Both the position numbers and the translations under genes were made by a program. This document shows, in pieces, positions 41,571-46,104 of a stretch of DNA of 46,104 nucleotides. How positions within the stretch are numbered: the first letter of the stretch is position 1; each line of letters starts with the position of its first letter. The stretch is from positions 1 to 46,104 of the forward strand of contig NZ_JACEHE010000044.1 of NCBI RefSeq assembly GCF_013778455.1, in the 5' to 3' direction. The DNA comes from Streptomyces himalayensis subsp. himalayensis (GTDB taxonomy: Bacteria; Actinomycetota; Actinomycetes; Streptomycetales; Streptomycetaceae). The notes under the pieces are model-generated. The model was not told the origin of the DNA, searched no databases, and was given only the letters and a program-made list of their open reading frames with translations.

Positions 41571-42578
41571 GTGGTCGGAAGCAGCGTGGTTGCGGATGCC
41601 GGGTCCGGCGTCGGCGCAGGACGGTCGATGCCGGGAAACGCGGCGACTCTGACGGTCTCCGTGAAGGAGGACGTCGCCGAGGGCGTCGTGTCACTCACCC
41701 TCGCCCGTCCGGACGGTGCCCGGCTGCCGGACTGGACGCCGGGCTCCCACATCGACCTGGTGCTGCCGGAAGGGACGACCCGGCAGTACTCCTTGTGCGG
41801 CGACCGATGGGACGCGCACACCTACCGGATCGCCGTACTGAGGGAGCCCGCGGGCCGGGGCGGATCCGCGTATGTGCATGATCGGCTGCGGCCGGGGGAC
41901 CGGGTCGGGGTTGGCGGCCCGCGCAACCACTTCCCCCTCGTGCCGTCGGAGAAGTATCTCTTCATCGCGGGCGGCATCGGCATCACCCCGCTGCTGCCCA
42001 TGGTGCGCCAGGCCGAACTGCTCGGCGCCGACTGGCAGTTGCTGTACGGCGGCCGGACCCGGGCGTCGATGGCCTTTCGTGAGGAGCTGACGGAGGCCTA
42101 CGGCGAGCGGGTGCACGTCGTCCCGCAGGACGAACTCGGGCTGCTGGACCTCGCGACCTGGCTGGGCACCCCGCGCCCCGACACCAAGGTGTACTGCTGC
42201 GGTCCCGCCCCGCTGCTCGCCGCCGTCGAAGCGGCCTGCGCCGCCTGGCCGCCGTACGCCCTGCGGGTCGAGCGCTTCACCTCCGCCGCGCAGACCGCGC
42301 CGGTGCGGGACACGCCGTTCGAGGTGGAACTGCGCCGCACCGGACGCACGGTCACCGTCACCCCGGAGGTCTCGGTGCTCGATGCGGTGCGCCGCGCCGG
42401 AGCCGATGTGCTGTCCTCCTGCGAGCAGGGCACCTGCGGAACGTGTCTGACACCGGTGCTGGAGGGGCAGCCGGACCACCGGGACTCGGTGCTGGCCGAC
42501 CATGAACGCGCGGCGAACGACTGCATGTTCCTCTGCGTGTCCCGCTCCTGCGGCGACCGTCTCGTTCTCGATCTCTGA
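41571..42578 (+). CDS. VanB/phthalate dioxygenase reductase-type oxidoreductase (P450 partner)
   Basis: A 335-residue reductase. The flavin motif is RQYSLCGD, the NAD(P)-binding motif is AGGIGITPLLPMVRQ, and the C-terminal 2Fe-2S domain reads SCEQGTCGTCLTP with a distal FLCVS cysteine. This flavin-first, ferredoxin-last order is the class IA type, carrying both reductase and ferredoxin functions in one chain. The GTG at 41571 has GGGAGG upstream; the longer frame is a shadow of the IclR gene. It is followed by a P450 gene that lacks any other partner, so it very likely donates electrons to it. Confidence 0.92.
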   Translation: MVGSSVVADAGSGVGAGRSMPGNAATLTVSVKEDVAEGVVSLTLARPDGARLPDWTPGSHIDLVLPEGTTRQYSLCGDRWDAHTYRIAVLREPAGRGGSAYVHDRLRPGDRVGVGGPRNHFPLVPSEKYLFIAGGIGITPLLPMVRQAELLGADWQLLYGGRTRASMAFREELTEAYGERVHVVPQDELGLLDLATWLGTPRPDTKVYCCGPAPLLAAVEAACAAWPPYALRVERFTSAAQTAPVRDTPFEVELRRTGRTVTVTPEVSVLDAVRRAGADVLSSCEQGTCGTCLTPVLEGQPDHRDSVLADHERAANDCMFLCVSRSCGDRLVLDL

Positions 42579-42607
42579 GGTGCCCTCCACTCTCTGGACT
42601 TCCTTCG

Positions 42608-42659
42608 CTCTCTGAGACCGCTCTCTGAAACCGATCTCTGAGGCCGGCCTCTGAGATCC
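42608..42659. repeat. Four 13-bp tandem repeats between reductase and P450 genes
   Basis: Units at 42608, 42621, 42634 and 42647 follow the pattern CTCTCTGARACCG with 1-4 changes. They fill the short intergenic spacer before the P450's ribosome-binding site and may affect relative translation. The upstream gene ends in a similar GATCTCTGAGG, so the array may have grown from its stop region. Confidence 0.8.
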
Positions 42660-42681
42660 TTCACTTCCCCAAGGAGCCGTG

Positions 42682-43896
42682 ATGACTGAGGCACTGGAGC
42701 GTGCCGTCGTGCCGCCCGTCAGTGACGCCGACCCGTTCGCCCACGAGGTCCTCCTGGACCCCGAACCGCTGCACCAGGCCCTGCGCGAGGCCGGTCCGGT
42801 CGTATACCTCTCGCGCTACGACGTCCATGCACTGGCCCGCTACGAGCAGGTGCACGCGGCTCTGGTGGACTGGCAGCGCTTCGAGTCGGGCTCGGGTGTG
42901 GGCCTGGCCAACTTCCGGCACGAGAAGCCGTGGCGGCCGCCGAGCCTGCTGCTGGAGGCCGACCCGCCCCGGCACGACGCCCCGCGCCGGATCCTGCGCG
43001 AGATCCTGGCCCCGCCCGCCCTGCGCCGCCTGCGCGCGTCGTGGGCGGCCGTGGCCGAGGAACTCGTCGATCAAGTCCTCGCCGAGGGAACCGAGTTCGA
43101 TGCCTTCACCGCGCTGGCGGAGGCGTTCCCGCTGCGGGCCTTCCCGGACGCGGTGGGCCTCGGCCCGGACGGCCGGGAGAACCTCCTGCCGTACGGCAAC
43201 ATGGCCTTCAACGCCTTCGGCCCGCGCAACGATCTCGTCGCGGCCGACGCGCACCGCACGGCCGAGTTGTCCGCATGGGTGAACGCCCAGTGCCGGCGCG
43301 AGGCGCTGAGCGAGGACGGCTTCGGCGCGCAGATCTGGGCCGCCGCCGACCGCGGCGATCTGACGTACGAACAGGCGCCGTTGGTGGTGCGTTCGCTGCT
43401 CACGGCCGGCGTCGACACCACGGTGCACGGGCTGGCGGCCTGCCTGTACGCCTTCGCCACCCACCCCGGCGAGTGGCAACGACTGCGGGACCGGCCGGAG
43501 TTGGCACGTGCCGCGTTCGACGAGGCGGTCCGCTGGCAGTCGCCGGTGCAGACCTTCTTCCGTACCGCGACCACCGACGTCACCATCGCCGGCACGATCG
43601 TCCCCAAGGACACGAAGATCCTCATGTTCCTCGGGGCGGCCAACCGCGACCCGGACCGTTGGCATGATCCAGACCGCTTCGACCTCACCCGTGACCCCTC
43701 CGGCCACGTCGGCTTCGGCATGGGCCTGCACCAGTGCGTCGGCCAGCATGTTGCCCGTCTCGAGGCCGAAGCGTTGCTGACCGCCCTGGCCGACCGCATC
43801 GAGCGGATCGAACTCGCGGGCACACCGCACCGCCACCCCAACAACACCCTGCGCTCGTGGGCGTCCCTGCCCCTGCGCGTCCAGCCGACTGCCTGA
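42682..43896 (+). CDS. CYP199A-like cytochrome P450, probable methoxybenzoate O-demethylase
   Basis: A 404-residue P450. The stretches SGVGLANFRHEKPWRPPSLLLEADPP, AFPDAVGLGPDGRENLLPYG, MAFNAFGPRND and SPVQTFFRT closely recall CYP199A enzymes, which demethylate 4-methoxybenzoate and related acids. The I-helix is LTAGVDTTVHG and the heme Cys lies in FGMGLHQCVGQ at about C352. ATG 42682 has AAGGAG five bases away. The neighbours support this role: a VanB-type reductase upstream and formaldehyde-oxidising mycothiol genes downstream. The products would be a hydroxybenzoate and formaldehyde. Exact substrate position cannot be proven by sequence. Confidence 0.88.
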   Translation: MTEALERAVVPPVSDADPFAHEVLLDPEPLHQALREAGPVVYLSRYDVHALARYEQVHAALVDWQRFESGSGVGLANFRHEKPWRPPSLLLEADPPRHDAPRRILREILAPPALRRLRASWAAVAEELVDQVLAEGTEFDAFTALAEAFPLRAFPDAVGLGPDGRENLLPYGNMAFNAFGPRNDLVAADAHRTAELSAWVNAQCRREALSEDGFGAQIWAAADRGDLTYEQAPLVVRSLLTAGVDTTVHGLAACLYAFATHPGEWQRLRDRPELARAAFDEAVRWQSPVQTFFRTATTDVTIAGTIVPKDTKILMFLGAANRDPDRWHDPDRFDLTRDPSGHVGFGMGLHQCVGQHVARLEAEALLTALADRIERIELAGTPHRHPNNTLRSWASLPLRVQPTA

Positions 43897-43954
43897 ACAG
43901 CCGTCGACATCGGCTCCGTCGCAAACATCTCTGCGGAAAGTGAAGGAACCAGCA

Positions 43955-45040
43955 ATGTCCCAGCAGGTACGAGGCGTCGTCGCGCGGGCCAAGGGCGAGC
44001 CGGTCGGCATCGAGACGATCGTGATCCCCGACCCCGGGCCGGGGGAGGCGGTGGTGCGGATCCAGGCGTGCGGCGTGTGTCACACCGACCTCCACTACCG
44101 CGAGGGCGGCATCAACGACGAGTTCCCCTTCCTGCTCGGCCACGAGGCGGCAGGCGTCGTGGAGACGGTCGGCGAAGGCGTGACCGACGTCGAGCCCGGC
44201 GACTTCGTGATCCTCAACTGGCGTGCCGTGTGCGGCCAGTGCCGGGCCTGTCTGCGCGGTCGCCCCTGGTACTGCTTCGACACCCACAACGCGCGACAGA
44301 AGATGACCCTCACCGACGGCACCGAGCTGTCCCCGGCCCTGGGCATCGGCGCCTTCGCCGAGAAGACCCTGGTCGCGGCCGGGCAGTGCACCAAGGTCGA
44401 CCCGGCCGCGGCACCGGCCGCCGCGGGTCTGCTGGGCTGTGGCGTGATGGCGGGCATCGGCGCCGCGATCAACACCGGCAACGTCGGCCGCGGCGACTCG
44501 GTCGCCGTCATCGGCTGCGGCGGTGTCGGCGACGCGGCCATCGCCGGGTCCCACCTGGCCGGCGCGGCGAGGATCATCGCGGTGGACATCGACGACCGCA
44601 AGCTGGAGACCGCCCGGGGGCTGGGCGCCACGCACACGGTCAACTCGCGCGAATCCGACCCCGTCGAGGCGATCCGCGAGCTGACCGGCGGCTTCGGCGC
44701 CGACGTCGTCATTGAGGCCGTCGGCCGCCCCGAAACCTACAAACAGGCCTTCTACGCCCGCGACCTGGCCGGGACGGTGGTCCTCGTCGGCGTGCCCACG
44801 CCCGAGTTGAAGCTCGAACTGCCGCTTCTCGACGTCTTCGGCCGGGGCGGGGCGCTGAAGTCGTCCTGGTACGGCGACTGCCTGCCCTCCCGGGACTTCC
44901 CCCTGCTGATCGACCTGTACCTCCAGGGCCGTCTGGACCTCGACGCGTTCGTCAGCGAGACGATCGCCCTGGACGGCGTCGAGGACGCCTTCGCCCGGAT
45001 GCACAAGGGCGACGTGCTCCGCTCCGTGGTCGTGCTGTGA
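43955..45040 (+). CDS. mscR: S-(hydroxymethyl)mycothiol dehydrogenase (mycothiol-dependent formaldehyde dehydrogenase)
   Basis: A 361-residue zinc MDR enzyme. The catalytic zinc region is ACGVCHTDLHYREGGINDEFP with GHEAAGVVE. The structural-zinc loop has CGQCRACLRGRPWYC, NAD binding is at VIGCGGVGDAAIAG, and the late block FGRGGALKSSWYGDCLPSRD is characteristic of MscR. It oxidises the adduct of formaldehyde and mycothiol to S-formylmycothiol. ATG 43955 has GAAGGA upstream and is preferred to GTG 43940. Its placement after an O-demethylase P450 explains the need for it. It overlaps the MBL gene by 4 bp. Confidence 0.95.
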   Translation: MSQQVRGVVARAKGEPVGIETIVIPDPGPGEAVVRIQACGVCHTDLHYREGGINDEFPFLLGHEAAGVVETVGEGVTDVEPGDFVILNWRAVCGQCRACLRGRPWYCFDTHNARQKMTLTDGTELSPALGIGAFAEKTLVAAGQCTKVDPAAAPAAAGLLGCGVMAGIGAAINTGNVGRGDSVAVIGCGGVGDAAIAGSHLAGAARIIAVDIDDRKLETARGLGATHTVNSRESDPVEAIRELTGGFGADVVIEAVGRPETYKQAFYARDLAGTVVLVGVPTPELKLELPLLDVFGRGGALKSSWYGDCLPSRDFPLLIDLYLQGRLDLDAFVSETIALDGVEDAFARMHKGDVLRSVVVL

Positions 45041-45669
45041 CGGCCTCCCGTATCGAGCACCTGGTCACGTCCGGCACCTTCAGCCTGGACGGCGGCACCT
45101 GGGACGTCGACAACAATGTGTGGATCGTGGGCGACGACGAAGAGGTGATCGTCATCGACGCCGCCCACGACGCCGACGCCATCGCGGCCGCCGTCGGCGA
45201 CCGGCATCTCAAGGCCATCGTGTGCACCCACGGCCACGACGACCACATATACGCCGCTCCCGCACTCTCCGACGCCACCGGTGCACCGATCCTGATCCAT
45301 CTCGACGACCGGCTGCTGTGGAAACACACCCACCCGGAACGGAACCCGGACGGCCACCTCGCCGACATGCGCCGGATCAGCGTGGCCGGTATCGAACTGA
45401 CCGTGCTGCACACTCCTGGACACACGCCGGGAGCGATCTCCCTGCACGCGCCGGAACTGGGCACCGTCTTCACCGGCGACACCCTGTTCGCCGGCGGACC
45501 GGGGGCCACCGGGCGGTCGTACTCCCACTTCCCGACCATCGTCCGTTCCATCCGCGACCGGCTGTGGGTGCTGCCGCCGGAAACGGTGGTCCGCACCGGC
45601 CACGGCGAGGACACCACCATCGGCACCGAGGCCCCGCATCTCCAAGAGTGGGTCGACCGGGGCTACTAG
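45037..45669 (+). CDS. MBL-fold thioesterase-like hydrolase paired with MscR
   Basis: A 210-residue metallo-beta-lactamase-fold protein of glyoxalase II type. The zinc motif is CTHGHDDHIYAAP, followed by LHTPGHTPGAISLHAP, VFTGDTLFAGG and a terminal VVRTGHGEDTTIGTE. It is translationally coupled to mscR and this pair is common in actinomycetes. It probably hydrolyses the S-formylmycothiol product to formate and mycothiol; this role is inferred from pairing and fold. Confidence 0.92.
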   Translation: MTASRIEHLVTSGTFSLDGGTWDVDNNVWIVGDDEEVIVIDAAHDADAIAAAVGDRHLKAIVCTHGHDDHIYAAPALSDATGAPILIHLDDRLLWKHTHPERNPDGHLADMRRISVAGIELTVLHTPGHTPGAISLHAPELGTVFTGDTLFAGGPGATGRSYSHFPTIVRSIRDRLWVLPPETVVRTGHGEDTTIGTEAPHLQEWVDRGY

Positions 45670-45715
45670 GCTGCAGAAGCGATCCCGCCCGGCCTGCTGA
45701 CTCCTACGCCACAGC

Positions 45716-45734
45716 CTTGACGTGGCTCGTCAAG
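45716..45734. terminator. Hairpin between the convergent MBL and B3/B4 genes
   Basis: CTTGACG (45716-45722) and CGTCAAG (45728-45734) form 7-bp arms around TGGCT. It overlaps the stop codon of the right-edge gene and can serve both directions. Confidence 0.45.
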
Positions 45735-46104
45735 CGGCCTGAGGTTGTGCAGGGCTGAGGTAGTGCACGGCGGTCTGTTCGGCGTGCGGGGCGAGCAGGC
45801 CCTCGAGTTCGTCCGCTGCGACCTTGAGGAGGTCGCCGTCACGGGTGGCGTGGAGGGTTTCGAGGATGAAGGCGACGTGTGTGGAGTCCTCGGTGACGCG
45901 GGTGCGGTGGGCGTCGCGGTGGTTCCAGTGGCGGGTCAGGACGCCGGTGGTGTCCGCGTAGATGATCTCGCCGGGCTTGGGGTTCTCGACGGTGTCGGGT
46001 TCGCCGAGCGGGGTGAAGGACTCGGTGCCGTCCGCGTGGCGGATGACGACGTCGCCGGTGACGTTGTCCAGGTCGAAGGCGCCGGCGGTACGCCTTGCCG
46101 TCAC
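45730..46104 (-). CDS. B3/B4 (tRNA-synthetase editing-like) domain protein, C-terminal part
   Basis: At least 124 residues reach the right edge without a clear start. The segment FTPLGEPDTVENPKPGEIIYAD followed by GVLTRHWNHRDAHRTRVTED is characteristic of stand-alone B3/B4-domain proteins, relatives of the beta-subunit editing domain of phenylalanyl-tRNA synthetase. They may edit or bind aminoacyl-tRNA; the role is not established. It is convergent with the mycothiol genes and probably unrelated to them. Confidence 0.82.
   Translation of the reverse strand: MTARRTAGAFDLDNVTGDVVIRHADGTESFTPLGEPDTVENPKPGEIIYADTTGVLTRHWNHRDAHRTRVTEDSTHVAFILETLHATRDGDLLKVAADELEGLLAPHAEQTAVHYLSPAQPQAA

Overview
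High GC, GTG/TTG starts, ATGA-type gene overlaps, TTA as a very rare codon and mycothiol- and mycofactocin-type enzymes all point to a Streptomyces (or very close actinomycete) chromosome. The species cannot be read from the window. All functional calls come from recognising motifs and family resemblance by eye; no database search was run.

Layout. (1) 1-4702: end of a hopanoid/isoprenoid operon (3' end of ispG, then dxs and an HpnO-type aminotransferase), followed by an XRE-cupin regulator overlapping a small membrane protein, with two tandem palindromic operators at the regulator's start. (2) 4726-14531: scattered housekeeping and secreted functions: Tyr phosphatase, GH36 alpha-galactosidase, a secreted LysM-M23 peptidase under a c-di-AMP (ydaO-type) riboswitch, an SGNH esterase, a TetR regulator, a Glu/Leu-type dehydrogenase and an MBL-fold hydrolase. 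(3) 14826-21173: TetR regulator divergent from a dipeptide-type ABC importer (SBP, permease, permease-ATPase fusion, ATPase), ending in a stump of a beta-glucuronidase. (4) 21181-28738: TetR regulator divergent from a molybdenum-hydroxylase operon (L-M-S subunits plus a membrane-anchored CoxG-like protein) that continues into a mycofactocin-type SDR, a P450 and its ferredoxin. The first gene carries two TTA codons. (5) 29063-34616: another TetR regulator leading an oxidative catabolic operon (two SDRs, a beta-hydroxyacid dehydrogenase, an aldehyde dehydrogenase, a double carboxymuconolactone-decarboxylase-fold protein), then a GH78 rhamnosidase that seems to lack its N-terminus. (6) 37282-40529: an MDR reductase, a decayed stretch (RibD-like and MDR fragments, an IS200/IS605-like hairpin) and a MarR/ribA pair with matching palindromes. 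(7) 40664-45669: IclR regulator, VanB-type reductase, CYP199A-like P450, S-(hydroxymethyl)mycothiol dehydrogenase and MBL thioesterase. (8) The right edge carries the C-terminus of a B3/B4-domain protein.

How it fits together. Region 7 reads as a self-contained O-demethylation unit: reductase and P450 would remove a methyl group from a methoxybenzoate-like acid, and the formaldehyde released would be captured by mycothiol and oxidised by the next two genes. Regions 4 and 5 look like an uncharacterised catabolic pathway for a ring or alcohol compound using a Mo-hydroxylase, a P450 and mycofactocin-linked redox chemistry. With region 7 they would form a catabolic island; the substrate cannot be told from sequence. 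Short tandem duplications (12-50 bp units) recur at gene borders across the whole window.
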